The notes: generated from the sequence alone by a model not told the origin. A DNA stretch of 64,000 bases from Micromonospora polyrhachis (GCF_014203835.1 NZ_JACHJW010000001.1:3298501-3362500); one strand, 5' to 3'. Numbered from the stretch's first letter, positions 23,350 to 32,345 are shown. Program-made: numbers and translations.

Positions 23350-24513
23350 TCACCGTAGCTGCGCGAAGAACTCGCGTAGGTCGGCGACGAACAGGTCGGG
23401 CTCCTCCATGGCGGCGAAGTGTCCGCCACGATCGAACTCCGACCAGTGCACGATGTTGTTGTCGCGTTCGGCGAGTCGCCGTACCGGTGCGGCGATGTCG
23501 TGGGCGAAGACCGCGACCCCGGTCGGCATCGTCGACGAGGGTGGGTGCGGCGTACCGGTCGGGTGGGCCGCCTCGTAGTAGACGTTGGCCGAGGAGCCGC
23601 CAGCGGCCCCGAGCCAGTAGATCATTACGTTGGTCAGGAGCAGGTCACGCGGGATCGCATCCTCCGGTGCGTCGACAAAGTCGGTCCACTCCTTGAACTT
23701 CTCGATGATCCAGGCGAGTTGACCGACCGGCGAGTCGGTCAGGGCATAGGCCAGCGTCTGCGGCCGGGTCGACTGGAGCTTCGCGTAGCCGGACATCTCC
23801 GGTTCGGCGCGGATCATTCGTTCCAGCCGGGCCCGGTCGGCGTCGGTGAGGGCGGCGGCCTCGGCCGGGTCGCCGGAGGGGAGGGTGAGCAGCGTGTTCA
23901 GGTGGATACCGGTGACGTGGTCGGCGTCGATGACGGCGAGTTCCCGGGTGATGGTGTGGCCCCAGTCGCCGCCCTGTGCGCCGTAGCGGTGGTAGCCGAG
24001 GCGGCGCATGAGTTCGGCCCAGGCGCGGGCGATGCGGGTGGTGTCCCAGCCCGGTTCGCGGATCGGTCCGGAGAGCCCGAACCCGGGTAGCGAGGGCAGG
24101 ACCAGGTGGAACGCGTCGGCGGGGTCACCGCCGTATCGGCGTGGATCGGTGAGCGGGCCGATGATGTCGAGGAACTCCACGATCGAGCCCGGCCAGCCGT
24201 GTGTGATGACCAACGGCAGTGCGTCGGGTTCGGGAGAACGTACGTGGACGAAGTGGATGTCGATCTCGTCGATCGTGGTGGTGAACTGTGGGCTCTGGTT
24301 GAGCCGCGCCTCGTGGACGCGCCAGTCGTATTCGGTCCGCCAGTAGTCGACCAGGTCCTTGAGGTAGGACAGCGGCACGCCGCGCCGCCACGGAACGTCC
24401 GGCACCTCGCTCGGCCATCGGGTGGCGTCGAGCCGTTGCCGCAGGTCGACCAGGTCGGCATCGGGAATGTCGAGGCGGAACGGGCGGATCGTGTCGCCGG
24501 TGTGGTTACTCAT
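23350..24513 (-). CDS. Epoxide hydrolase (EHN-domain alpha/beta-hydrolase)
   Basis: The protein has 387 residues. The N-terminal EHN lid domain contains [17 protein letters not shown] and the [16 protein letters not shown] segment. The alpha/beta-hydrolase core has the oxyanion [10 protein letters not shown] motif, the nucleophile Asp in [15 protein letters not shown] and the C-terminal [13 protein letters not shown] with the catalytic histidine. It hydrolyses epoxides to diols or related substrates in the cytoplasm. ATG 24513 overlaps the stop of the upstream small HTH-like gene (ATGAGTAA junction), so translation is coupled. It interrupts the branched-chain acyl-CoA locus on the opposite strand. 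Confidence 0.85.
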   Translation of the reverse strand: MSNHTGDTIRPFRLDIPDADLVDLRQRLDATRWPSEVPDVPWRRGVPLSYLKDLVDYWRTEYDWRVHEARLNQSPQFTTTIDEIDIHFVHVRSPEPDALPLVITHGWPGSIVEFLDIIGPLTDPRRYGGDPADAFHLVLPSLPGFGLSGPIREPGWDTTRIARAWAELMRRLGYHRYGAQGGDWGHTITRELAVIDADHVTGIHLNTLLTLPSGDPAEAAALTDADRARLERMIRAEPEMSGYAKLQSTRPQTLAYALTDSPVGQLAWIIEKFKEWTDFVDAPEDAIPRDLLLTNVMIYWLGAAGGSSANVYYEAAHPTGTPHPPSSTMPTGVAVFAHDIAAPVRRLAERDNNIVHWSEFDRGGHFAAMEEPDLFVADLREFFAQLR

Positions 24514-24844
24514 CGTCCTGCTCCTGGAGCCAGCGGTTGTGGGTCTCCCAGGCCGACTGTTTGCTGGTGGCAAGAGCGGCACCGATCTGTGTCCACGATG
24601 CGCCGGCGGCCCGGGCGGTACGGACGCCCAACTGTCGGCCGTAGCCCGCCTTCCGCATGATCAATTCGCCCAGGGCGAGGAGTTCCAATGCTTCGCTTCG
24701 GTTCAGTGGTGGGACGTCCGCCTCGCTGTCGGATGTCTCCTCGTCGGCCGGAGGGGCCAGGGTGTCCCGCATACGGAGTTCGTCGTACCGGGCGACGGCG
24801 GTCAGGAGGGTGAACCGCCGTTCCAACTCGTCAGGTGTCGTCAT
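24506..24844 (-). CDS. Small HTH-like DNA-binding protein coupled to the epoxide hydrolase
   Basis: The protein has 112 residues. An acidic N-terminal half ([11 protein letters not shown]) is followed by a helical half, [22 protein letters not shown], then [25 protein letters not shown], which has the spacing of a helix-turn-helix seen in small actinobacterial proteins encoded beside hydrolases. I use ATG 24844; a GTG nine bases upstream is also possible. Its stop overlaps the hydrolase start, and three CTTGAC-type half sites lie just upstream, so it may be an autoregulator of this two-gene operon. Function is inferred from context only. Confidence 0.6.
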   Translation of the reverse strand: MTTPDELERRFTLLTAVARYDELRMRDTLAPPADEETSDSEADVPPLNRSEALELLALGELIMRKAGYGRQLGVRTARAAGASWTQIGAALATSKQSAWETHNRWLQEQDDE

Positions 24845-24869
24845 GTCGTCCACCCTTGCGTCAGATCAC

Positions 24870-24891
24870 CTTGACGTCAAGCTGACTTGAC
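24870..24891. promoter_or_regulatory. Triple half-site palindrome upstream of the HTH-like gene
   Basis: CTTGACGTCAAG (24870-24881) is a perfect 12-bp palindrome. It overlaps a second one, GTCAAG-CTGA-CTTGAC (24876-24891), giving three CTTGAC/GTCAAG half sites in alternating orientation within 22 bases, 26 bases upstream of ATG 24844. This is probably the operator and promoter of the HTH-like/epoxide hydrolase operon. Confidence 0.7.
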
Positions 24892-24981
24892 GATTGTTTG
24901 TCCGGAGAGCAGTGACCTGGCCCACGGCCCTGCCCCTGGCCGTCAGCGCCTTCGCTCTGCTTCCCTATAGGAAACGCCCGA

Positions 24982-24998
24982 TGTCCGGTCAGCGGACA
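24982..24998. promoter_or_regulatory. Inverted repeat upstream of HMG-CoA lyase
   Basis: TGTCCG (24982-24987) and CGGACA (24993-24998) form a 6-bp inverted repeat with a 5-base spacer, 26 bases before the lyase ATG. It may be an operator or a leader hairpin. Confidence 0.45.
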
Positions 24999-25023
24999 GT
25001 CGCTCACAGCGAGGTGAGGACAC

Positions 25024-25938
25024 ATGACACAACTGCCGGACTCCGTCTCGATCCGCGAGGTCGGCCCCCGCGACGGTCTGCAGAACGAGGACCCGATCCC
25101 GGCCGACGCCAAGGTGCGGCTGATCGACGCGCTGTCGGCCACCGGCGTACGGCGGATCGAGGCGGTGTCGTTCGTGCACCCCAAGGCGATCCCGCAGATG
25201 GCCGACGCCGACGAGGTCTGGGCGCGGGCACAGCGCAACGAGAACGTCCGCTACTCGGCGCTGGTGCCCAACACCCGGGGCGCGCAGCGAGCCCTGGCCG
25301 CCGGGTTCACCGAGATCGAGGTGGTGGTCTCGGCCAGCGACACGCACAACCGACGCAACGTCAACCGGTCCACCGCCGAGTCGCTGGACGACATCGCCGG
25401 GCTGATCGCACTGCTGCACGGATCCGGTGCCATCGCCGAGGTGATCATTTCGACCAGCTTCGGCTGCCCGTACGAGGGGGACATCGACCCGGCCCGGGTG
25501 GCACAGATCGTCGACCGGGTGGTCGCCGACGGCGCGGACCGGGTCGCGTTCGGTGACACGACCGGGATGGCGACTCCGCGCCGGGTCCGGGAGTTGTTGA
25601 CCGCCGTCCGCGACCGCCAGCCGGAGATTCCGCTGCTGCTGCACTTCCACAACACCCGGGGTACGGCGTTGGCCAACATCCTGACCGCGCTGGAGTTCGG
25701 CATCACCGAGTACGACGCCAGCGTCGCTGGCCTCGGCGGCTGCCCGTACGCGCCGGGGGCCAGCGGCAACGTGGCCACCGAGGAGGTGGTGCACATGCTG
25801 CACGACATGGGCATCGACACCGGGATCGACCTGGACGCCTTGCTGGATGCGGCGGCACTGGCCGAGGAGTTGGTCGGTCGGGAGTTGCCTTCCGGCGTGC
25901 TGCGAGCCGGCCCGCGTACCCGATTGACCGCATCCTGA
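25024..25938 (+). CDS. mvaB: Hydroxymethylglutaryl-CoA lyase
   Basis: This 304-residue HMGL-like TIM barrel has VSIREVGPRDGLQNE at the N-terminus (Arg and Asp-Gly-Leu-Gln active-site motif), SFVHPKAIPQMAD, metal ligands around LLLHFHNTRGTALAN, and the catalytic-cysteine loop DASVAGLGGCPYAPGASGNVATE. It cleaves HMG-CoA to acetoacetate and acetyl-CoA, the last step of leucine degradation. ATG 25024 has GAGGTGAGGA upstream. It is followed by the carboxyltransferase and acyl-CoA dehydrogenase genes in the same direction. Confidence 0.92.
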   Translation: MTQLPDSVSIREVGPRDGLQNEDPIPADAKVRLIDALSATGVRRIEAVSFVHPKAIPQMADADEVWARAQRNENVRYSALVPNTRGAQRALAAGFTEIEVVVSASDTHNRRNVNRSTAESLDDIAGLIALLHGSGAIAEVIISTSFGCPYEGDIDPARVAQIVDRVVADGADRVAFGDTTGMATPRRVRELLTAVRDRQPEIPLLLHFHNTRGTALANILTALEFGITEYDASVAGLGGCPYAPGASGNVATEEVVHMLHDMGIDTGIDLDALLDAAALAEELVGRELPSGVLRAGPRTRLTAS

Positions 25939-25991
25939 TCGGTCCCGTCGTCGCGCCGTGGTCGCCGCGCCGCCGCCGGATACGCTAGCCT

Positions 25992-26001
25992 AACGATCGT
26001 T
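25992..26001. promoter_or_regulatory. Operator-like palindrome upstream of the carboxyltransferase gene
   Basis: AACGATCGTT is a perfect 10-bp palindrome within CTAACGATCGTTCAG, 29 bases before the GTG of the carboxyltransferase. Palindromes of the ACG-N2-CGT type are common TetR sites. Its sequence differs from the operator at 21785-21810, so the two may not share a regulator. Confidence 0.5.
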
Positions 26002-26030
26002 CAGGGTGGCGGTGTGGCGAGGGAGTCGGC

Positions 26031-27563
26031 GTGACGCTCGACAGTGAGACGCTGGAGCAGCTACGTAAGCGGGTCCGGGCGGGGGGCGCGGAGAAGTACC
26101 ACGCGGCCAACGCCGCCAAGGGAAAACTCTTCGCCCGGGAGCGCATCGCACTCCTCGTGGATGAGGGCTCCTTCGTCGAGGACGGACTGCTCGCCAACGC
26201 CACCGCCGACGGACTACCGGCCGATGGCGTGGTGACCGGCACGGCCACCATCGACGGTCGGCCGGTCTGCCTGATGGCCAACGACTCCACCGTCAAGGCC
26301 GGCAGTTGGGGTGCCCGTACGGTCGAGAAGATCATCCGGATCATCGAGCGGGCGTACGCCGCCGGACAGCCGATGGTCTACCTGGTCGACTCGGCCGGGG
26401 CCCGGATCACCGACCAGGTCGACCTCTTCCCTGGCCGCCGGGGTGCCGGAAAGATCTTCTGGAACCAGGTACGCGCCTCCGGCTCGATTCCGCAGGTCTG
26501 CGCCCTCTTCGGCCCGAGCGCGGCCGGTGGGGCGTACATCCCGGCGTTCTGTGACGTGGTGGCCATGGTGGACGGCAACGCCAGCATGTACCTCGGCTCC
26601 GACCGGATGGTCGAGATGGTGACCGGCGAGAAGACCACCCTGGAGGCGATGGGCGGGGCGCGGGTGCACTGCGCCGAGTCGGGCGTCGGGCACTTCCTCT
26701 GCAAGACCGAGGCCGACGCGCTGGACGTGGTCAAGAGCTACCTGTCCTACCTGCCGGCCAACTGGACCCAGTCGCCGCCGTCCGCCCCGGCGGTCGACGC
26801 ACCGGCCAAGGTGGACCTGGCCAGCCTCGTACCGGCCAGCGAGCGGCAGGCGTTCGACATGCGCCGGTACGTCAAGGGCCTGCTCGACGAGGGGTCCTTC
26901 CTGGAGATCCAGGCGCTCTGGGCCAAGGAGCTGACGATCGGGTTCGGGCGGCTCAACGGCGAGGTCGTCGGCGTGGTCGCCAACAACTCGATGTTCAAGG
27001 GTGGGGTGCTCTTCGTCGACTCGGCCGACAAGGCGACCCGGTTCGTGCAGCTCTGCGACGCGTTCAACGTGCCGCTGCTCTTCCTCTCCGATGTGCCCGG
27101 GTTCATGGTCGGTACGACGGTGGAGAAGCAGGGCATCATCCGACACGGCGCAAAGATGATCACGGCGATCTCCGAGGCGACCGTACCCAAGATCTGTGTG
27201 GTGGTGCGCAAGGCGTACGGTGCCGGCCTCTACGCGATGGCCGGTCCCGGCTTCGAGCCGGACGCGACGATCGCGCTGCCCACGGCGAAGATCGCGGTGA
27301 TGGGCGCGGAGGCCGCCGTCAACGCGGTCTACGCCAACAAGATCGCAGCGATCGCCGACCCCGACGAGCGCGCCGCCTTCGTCGCCGCCCGCCGCGAGGA
27401 GTACGAGCGCGACATCGACATCGTGCGACTGGCCAGCGAACTGGTGATCGACGCGATCGTCGAGCCGCACGAACTGCGGGCCGAACTGGTCCGGCGGTTC
27501 ACGGCCGCACGCGGTAAGGAGCGGCACTTCTCCCGGCGTCGGCACGGCGTCACGCCGGTCTAG
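26031..27563 (+). CDS. Acyl-CoA carboxylase carboxyltransferase (beta) subunit, probable 3-methylcrotonyl-CoA carboxylase
   Basis: The 510-residue crotonase-superfold carboxyltransferase has both halves. The N half has VYLVDSAGARITDQVDLFPGRRGAGKIF, GPSAAGGAYIPAF and EKTTLEAMGGARVHCAESG. The C half has RLNGEVVGVVANNSMFKGGVLFVDSADKATRF, PLLFLSDVPGFMVG and KAYGAGLYAMAGPGFEPDATIALPTAKIAVMGAEAA. It transfers carboxyl from biotin to an acyl-CoA. The AGLYAM and FKGGVL variants resemble MCC-beta more than propionyl-CoA carboxylase (for example AccD5), and the HMG-CoA lyase neighbour agrees. GTG 26031 follows GAGGGA. Its biotin carrier partner is not in the window. Confidence 0.85.
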   Translation: MTLDSETLEQLRKRVRAGGAEKYHAANAAKGKLFARERIALLVDEGSFVEDGLLANATADGLPADGVVTGTATIDGRPVCLMANDSTVKAGSWGARTVEKIIRIIERAYAAGQPMVYLVDSAGARITDQVDLFPGRRGAGKIFWNQVRASGSIPQVCALFGPSAAGGAYIPAFCDVVAMVDGNASMYLGSDRMVEMVTGEKTTLEAMGGARVHCAESGVGHFLCKTEADALDVVKSYLSYLPANWTQSPPSAPAVDAPAKVDLASLVPASERQAFDMRRYVKGLLDEGSFLEIQALWAKELTIGFGRLNGEVVGVVANNSMFKGGVLFVDSADKATRFVQLCDAFNVPLLFLSDVPGFMVGTTVEKQGIIRHGAKMITAISEATVPKICVVVRKAYGAGLYAMAGPGFEPDATIALPTAKIAVMGAEAAVNAVYANKIAAIADPDERAAFVAARREEYERDIDIVRLASELVIDAIVEPHELRAELVRRFTAARGKERHFSRRRHGVTPV

Positions 27564-27690
27564 CACCGCCCCGGTGGGAAGCCATCCCGGCGACCTGGCC
27601 AGCCTGGCCCGATCAACAGACCACCCGTCCCCGTCCCCGTCCTCGACGTCACAAGCGTTCCCGGCGGATCCACGGCTAGGAGACAGAGAT

Positions 27691-28839
27691 ATGGACTTCC
27701 GGCTCAACGAAGAGCACGAGGCGCTGCGGCAGAGCGTGCGGGACTTCGCCCGCGAGGTGGTCGCACCGGTCGCCGCCGAGCACTACGAGCAGCACACCTT
27801 CCCGTACGAGGTGGTCCGGCAGATGGGCAAGATGGGGCTCTTCGGCCTGCCCTTCCCAGAGGAGCACGGCGGCATGGGCGGCGACTATTTCGCGCTCTGC
27901 CTGGCGCTGGAGGAGCTGGCCCGGATCGACTCCAGTGTGGCGATCACCCTGGAGGCGGCGGTTTCGCTGGGCATCATGCCGATCTACCGGTTCGGTACGC
28001 CGGCACAGCAGGCACAGTGGCTCCCGAAGCTGATCAGTGGCGAGGCGGTGGCCGGTTTCGGGCTGACCGAGCCGGGCACCGGATCGGATGCCGGCGGCAC
28101 CCAGACCCGGGCCGTCCTGGACGGCGACCACTGGGTGATCAACGGATCGAAGGCGTTCATCACCAACTCGGGTACCGACATCACGTCGCTGGTCACCGTC
28201 ACCGCCGTCACCGGCACCCGCCCGGACGGTGGTAAGGAGATCTCCACGATCATCGTGCCGTCCGGTACACCCGGTTTCACGGTGGCGCCCGGCTACTCCA
28301 AGGTGGGCTGGTGCGCGTCGGACACCCACGAGCTGACCTTCGAGGACTGTCGCGTGCCGGCCGAGAACCTGCTCGGTGAGCGGGGTCGGGGCTTCGCCCA
28401 GTTCCTGCGGATCCTCGACGAGGGGCGGATCGCCATCGCCGCCCTCGCGGTCGGCCTCGCCCAGGGCTGTGTCGACGAGTCGATCCGGTACGCCAAGGAG
28501 CGGCACGCCTTCGGCCAGCCGATCGGCAACTACCAGGCGATCCAGTTCAAGATCGCTGATATGGAGCTGAAGGCGCACACGGCCCGGCTCGCGTACTACG
28601 ACGCGGCGGCCCGGATGCTGGCCGGTGCGGACTTCAAGCGGCAGGCCGCCATCGCGAAGCTGCACGCCAGCACCGTCGCGGTGGACAACGCCCGGGAGGC
28701 GACCCAGATCCACGGCGGGTACGGCTTCATGAACGAGTTCGCGGTCGGCCGCTTCTGGCGGGACTCGAAGATCCTGGAGATCGGCGAGGGCACGTCGGAG
28801 GTACAGCGGATGATCATCGCACGCGATCTGGGGCTCTAG
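27691..28839 (+). CDS. Acyl-CoA dehydrogenase (FadE19-like, branched-chain)
   Basis: This 382-residue flavoprotein shows all ACAD regions: the N-terminal helical part, the GFGLTEPGTGSDAGG FAD motif, the SKVGWCASDTHELTFEDCRVP middle barrel and HAFGQPIGNYQAIQFKIADM. The C-terminal IHGGYGFMNEF is followed by EIGEGTSEVQRMIIARDLG. A glutamate occupies the MCAD/SCAD catalytic position (GEGTSE), where true isovaleryl-CoA dehydrogenases have a smaller residue. It is therefore better called a short/branched-chain ACAD of the FadE19 kind than IVD. It passes electrons to ETF. ATG 27691 follows AGGAGA. It is the last gene of the branched-chain degradation run. Confidence 0.88.
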   Translation: MDFRLNEEHEALRQSVRDFAREVVAPVAAEHYEQHTFPYEVVRQMGKMGLFGLPFPEEHGGMGGDYFALCLALEELARIDSSVAITLEAAVSLGIMPIYRFGTPAQQAQWLPKLISGEAVAGFGLTEPGTGSDAGGTQTRAVLDGDHWVINGSKAFITNSGTDITSLVTVTAVTGTRPDGGKEISTIIVPSGTPGFTVAPGYSKVGWCASDTHELTFEDCRVPAENLLGERGRGFAQFLRILDEGRIAIAALAVGLAQGCVDESIRYAKERHAFGQPIGNYQAIQFKIADMELKAHTARLAYYDAAARMLAGADFKRQAAIAKLHASTVAVDNAREATQIHGGYGFMNEFAVGRFWRDSKILEIGEGTSEVQRMIIARDLGL

Positions 28840-28890
28840 TCGGGGCCGACGACCGGCAAAAATGGTTCGTTCCGGGGGCGTAGCGCCGGC

Positions 28891-29499
28891 ATGATCGCTG
28901 ACATGTCGATCAGCACCCACATCAAGATCAGCCTCGCCGAGAAGCCCACGCTGACCGGAGAGCTGGTCCTGCTGCGGCCGGTGGAGGCGGCCGACGTGCC
29001 GGGCCTGGTCGAGCTGGTCTCCGACCCGGAGGTGGGCCGCCTGACCGGCTCACATGCGTCGTTCAACATCGAGGCGTTGGAGCAGTGGTACGCGACTCGG
29101 GCCGACCACGACGATCGGCTCGACCTCGCGATCGTCGAGCGCGCCACCGGCGGGTACGTCGGTGAGGTGGTCCTCAACGAGTTCGACGTGGACAACCTGT
29201 CGTGCTCCCTGCGGATCGCGCTGGTCGGGACTCGTGCGTTTGGCCGGGGATTCGGCAGCGAGGCGATCCGGCTGATCCTGGGGCACGCGTTCGAGACGGT
29301 CGGGCTTCACCGGGTCTCGCTGGAGGTCTACGACTTCAATCCGCGCGCTCGGCACGTCTACGAGAAGATCGGTTTCGTACACGAGGGCACCCGGCGGCAG
29401 GCGCTGCGCTGGGAGGACGCCTGGGTCGACGCACACGACATGGCCATCCTGGCCCACGAGTGGGCCAAGCACCAGGGGCACCCAGACCGCTGCGGTTAG
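28891..29499 (+). CDS. GNAT-family N-acetyltransferase (RimJ/RimL type)
   Basis: The protein has 202 residues. The GNAT fold begins TLTGELVLLRPVEAADVPGLVELVSDPEVGRLTG. The acetyl-CoA-binding motif is in ALVGTRAFGRGFGSEAIRLILGHAF, and the C-terminal part HRVSLEVYDFNPRARHVYEKIGFVHEGTRRQAL matches RimJ/RimL-type enzymes. It acetylates an amine, possibly a protein N-terminus or an aminoglycoside-like small molecule; the substrate is unknown. Two near starts exist (28891 and 28903). It is probably a separate transcription unit from the upstream ACAD gene. Confidence 0.82.
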   Translation: MIADMSISTHIKISLAEKPTLTGELVLLRPVEAADVPGLVELVSDPEVGRLTGSHASFNIEALEQWYATRADHDDRLDLAIVERATGGYVGEVVLNEFDVDNLSCSLRIALVGTRAFGRGFGSEAIRLILGHAFETVGLHRVSLEVYDFNPRARHVYEKIGFVHEGTRRQALRWEDAWVDAHDMAILAHEWAKHQGHPDRCG

Positions 29500-29596
29500 T
29501 GGGTCCGGCTGACCGATAGCTGACTGCCCGTCGGCTCCGCCGGTGTTTGCATGTCCGGCATAGGCGACCGTGCGGACGCCGTGGCGGAGGTCGGGC

Positions 29597-31801
29597 ATGT
29601 TCGCTGGGATCGGGCGGGCGATGTTCCGCTGGCGGTGGCCGGTGCTGGGCGGCTGGCTCATCCTCACTGCCCTCGGAATCGTCTTCGGCGGTCAGGTCTT
29701 CGACCGGCTGGGACAGCCGGAGAACCTGCGCGCCGACGCCGAGTCCCGGATCGCCGAGCGGCGGATCATCGAACTCCTGCCCGAGGGGCCGCTCGTGGTC
29801 GCCGTCGTACGGGACCGGGACCCGTACGACCCGCCGCTGGTGGAGAGTGTCACGAAGGTAGCCGCCGAGCTGCGGGCCGTGCCCGGCGTGGCCGACGTCG
29901 AAGACCTGTACGGATCACCGGGCGGCCGGATCGGTGCCGACAACCGCAGCACCCTGGTCGTGGTCGAACTGGTCGACGGGCTGCCCGAGGCGGAACGGGA
30001 ACGGGTCGAGGATCGGGTGACCGGGCTGCTGCGCGGGATCGACGCACCGCAGGTGCTGGTCGGCGGGGAGACGCTGGCCGAGCGTGCCTTCGCCGAGCAG
30101 GCGATCCGGGACGCGGCCGTTGGCGAGTCGGTGGCGCTGGTCGTACTCGTGGTGGTTTTGGTTTTGCTCCTCGGCGGTCTGCTGGCGGGCGTGCTCCCGC
30201 TGGTGGCGGCGCTGGCGGCGGTGGCCGGGACGCTGCTCGGCCTGCTCGGTCTGGCGGCGGTGACCGAGGTCAGTGAGTTCACGGTCAACGTGGTCACCCT
30301 GCTGGGCATCGGCCTGACGGTCGACTACGCGCTTCTGGTGATCATGAGGTTCCGGGAGGAGTACGCCGCCGACGCTGCTGGCGAGCCGGCGGAGCTGCTG
30401 GCCCGGACCATGGCCACCGCCGGTCGGGCCGTCGTCGTCTCCGGGGCCGCCGTCGGCGTGGCGATGGCCGGACTGTACGTCTTCGCCGAGCCACTGCTGG
30501 CGGCGATGGCCCTGGGCGGGGCACTGGTGGTCGTACTGGCCACCGCCGCCGGGCTGACCGTCGTGCCGGCCCTGATCGCGGTCGGGCACCGACGCATTGC
30601 CACGCCGAGCCGGCGACTGCGGAGCCTTCGGCCGATACAGCCAGCCAGCGGCACCACTCCAGGAATTCTCGGCCGGCTGGCCGGCTTCGCGCAGCGGCAC
30701 CCCGCTCCGGTGGCCCTTACCGTGTCGGTTGGTCTGCTGTTGCTTGCCGGGCCGTTCCTGCTCGGGGCCAACCTCGGTGACTCGGACGCGCGGACCCTGC
30801 CGAGGTCGATGGAAGCCCGGCAGGTGCATGACGTCATGCTGCGCGACTTCCAGGCGAACCGGGCGGCACCAGTGGTCGTGGTGGTGGAGGCCGATCCGAC
30901 CTCGGCGGCGGTACGGGACCTGATGAACCAGCTCAACCGACTGCCGCAGGTGATCCGGATGCAGCCGCGGCCGGATGTGCCGGGGGCTGCTCTGGTGATC
31001 GACCTGACGCCGAAGGGTACGACCGGCGGCCCCGAGTCGCGGGCGCTGGTCCGGGAGGTGCGATCCCTGGAAGCACCCTTCCGGGTGCTGGTGGGCGGCC
31101 CGGCGGCCGAGCTGGTGGACTACCGCGACTCGGTGGCGGACCGACTGCCCCTGGCCGTACTGGTGCTGGTGGTGACCACCGCGCTACTGCTCTTCGCCCT
31201 GACCGGGTCGGTGCTGGTCCCGGTCAAGGCGCTCGTGCTGAACGTCCTGACCCTGTTGGCCACCCTCGGGGTGCTGGTGGTGGTGTTCCAGTGGGGGATC
31301 GGTTCCGCGCTGCTCGGAGTCGAATCCTGGGGTGCGCTCGATGTCACCACCCCGGTCCTGCTCTTCGTCTTCGTCTTCGGGCTCTCGATGGACTACGAGG
31401 TGTTCCTACTCGCCCGTATTCGGGAGGAGTGGGACCGCTATCGGGAGCTGCGTACGCCCGCCGCTCGGGCGCGGGCCAGCGCTCGGGCGGTGCTGGCGGG
31501 GATCACCCGTACCGGCCGGGTGGTCACCACGGCGGCCGGCTGCATGATCGTCGTCTTCCTGGGGTTCCTACTGGGTGAGCTGACCGCGGTGAAGGAGATC
31601 GGCTTCGGCATGGCCGTCGCTGTGCTGCTCGACGTGACGGTGGTCCGGGGCCTCCTGTTGCCGGCGGTGATGAGTCTGCTCGGCGAGTGGAACTGGTGGG
31701 CGCCGGCACCCCTGCGCCGGCTGTACGGCCGGGTGTCCGCTGGCCGCGCTCGGGTACCGATGGCGCGAGAGGCGAGCAGCCGGCAGCCGGTCGACAGTTG
31801 A
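29597..31801 (+). CDS. MMPL/RND-superfamily membrane transporter
   Basis: This 734-residue protein has the RND architecture: one N-terminal TM (WPVLGGWLILTALGIVFGG), a soluble domain, a five-helix bundle, a second TM (about residues 375-395) with a second soluble domain, and a second five-helix bundle. The signatures VVTLLGIGLTVDYALLVIMRFREEY and PVLLFVFVFGLSMDYEVFLLARIREEWDRY carry the paired GL.xDY motifs of MMPL proteins. Members export lipids, siderophores or drugs using the proton gradient. ATG 29597 is preferred because GGAGG (29586-29590) is 6 bases upstream; a GTG at 29570 is in frame. The convergent MarR gene may or may not be related. Confidence 0.88.
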   Translation: MFAGIGRAMFRWRWPVLGGWLILTALGIVFGGQVFDRLGQPENLRADAESRIAERRIIELLPEGPLVVAVVRDRDPYDPPLVESVTKVAAELRAVPGVADVEDLYGSPGGRIGADNRSTLVVVELVDGLPEAERERVEDRVTGLLRGIDAPQVLVGGETLAERAFAEQAIRDAAVGESVALVVLVVVLVLLLGGLLAGVLPLVAALAAVAGTLLGLLGLAAVTEVSEFTVNVVTLLGIGLTVDYALLVIMRFREEYAADAAGEPAELLARTMATAGRAVVVSGAAVGVAMAGLYVFAEPLLAAMALGGALVVVLATAAGLTVVPALIAVGHRRIATPSRRLRSLRPIQPASGTTPGILGRLAGFAQRHPAPVALTVSVGLLLLAGPFLLGANLGDSDARTLPRSMEARQVHDVMLRDFQANRAAPVVVVVEADPTSAAVRDLMNQLNRLPQVIRMQPRPDVPGAALVIDLTPKGTTGGPESRALVREVRSLEAPFRVLVGGPAAELVDYRDSVADRLPLAVLVLVVTTALLLFALTGSVLVPVKALVLNVLTLLATLGVLVVVFQWGIGSALLGVESWGALDVTTPVLLFVFVFGLSMDYEVFLLARIREEWDRYRELRTPAARARASARAVLAGITRTGRVVTTAAGCMIVVFLGFLLGELTAVKEIGFGMAVAVLLDVTVVRGLLLPAVMSLLGEWNWWAPAPLRRLYGRVSAGRARVPMAREASSRQPVDS

Positions 31802-31822
31802 GCCGAGGGTCATCTGCGGTGG

Positions 31823-32326
31823 TCAGTCCGACGGAAGCTGTGGGTGGTCGGGCGACCCGGTGGATCCAAGGGTGGCACCGGGATGTACGGCATCGCGCAC
31901 GGTGCGCAGGCCGTCAAGCATGATCCGTAGGGTCTCGGCATCGAGTTGGCCGGTGAACCAGCGTTCGATGATCTCCAGGTGGCCCGGCAGGGTCTCGGCG
32001 AGCCGGTCCAGCCCAGTCTGGGTGACCACCGCGTGCAGACTGCGCCGGTCCGAGGGGCAGGCGCGGCGACGGAGCAGCCCGTCCCGCTCCATCCGGTCGA
32101 CCACCCGGGTGACTCCGCTGGTCGACAGGGAGGTTTGGGCAGCGAGGTCGGTCATCCGGAGTTGCTTGTTCGGCGAGCGGGCCAGCCGGGTCAGCACCTC
32201 GAACTCCACCACGGAAAGGCCGTGCTCTTCATATTGAGCCGCAAACCGGGACAGCAGCCCGGTGTACGCCTCGACGAGCAGGCCGACGGCGGTGATGCGC
32301 GGATCGTCGAACGGGTCTTGGCTCAC
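31823..32326 (-). CDS. MarR-family transcriptional regulator
   Basis: This 167-residue winged-helix protein has LRMTDLAAQTSLSTSGVTRVVDRMERDGLLRRRACPSDRRSLHAVVTQTG, the complete MarR recognition helix and wing with the conserved DRR. It starts at GTG 32326 and diverges from the YceI gene across 98 bases, where it probably binds. MarR/YceI divergent pairs occur in other bacteria, so control of yceI and itself is the simplest reading. Confidence 0.88.
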   Translation of the reverse strand: MSQDPFDDPRITAVGLLVEAYTGLLSRFAAQYEEHGLSVVEFEVLTRLARSPNKQLRMTDLAAQTSLSTSGVTRVVDRMERDGLLRRRACPSDRRSLHAVVTQTGLDRLAETLPGHLEIIERWFTGQLDAETLRIMLDGLRTVRDAVHPGATLGSTGSPDHPQLPSD

Positions 32327-32345
32327 CAGGTCATCGTAACAGTAC

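Noticed and set aside
26214-27707. A long minus-strand frame opposite the carboxyltransferase
   Set aside because: It is Asp/His/Arg-rich and motif-free, while the carboxyltransferase on the plus strand is unambiguous.
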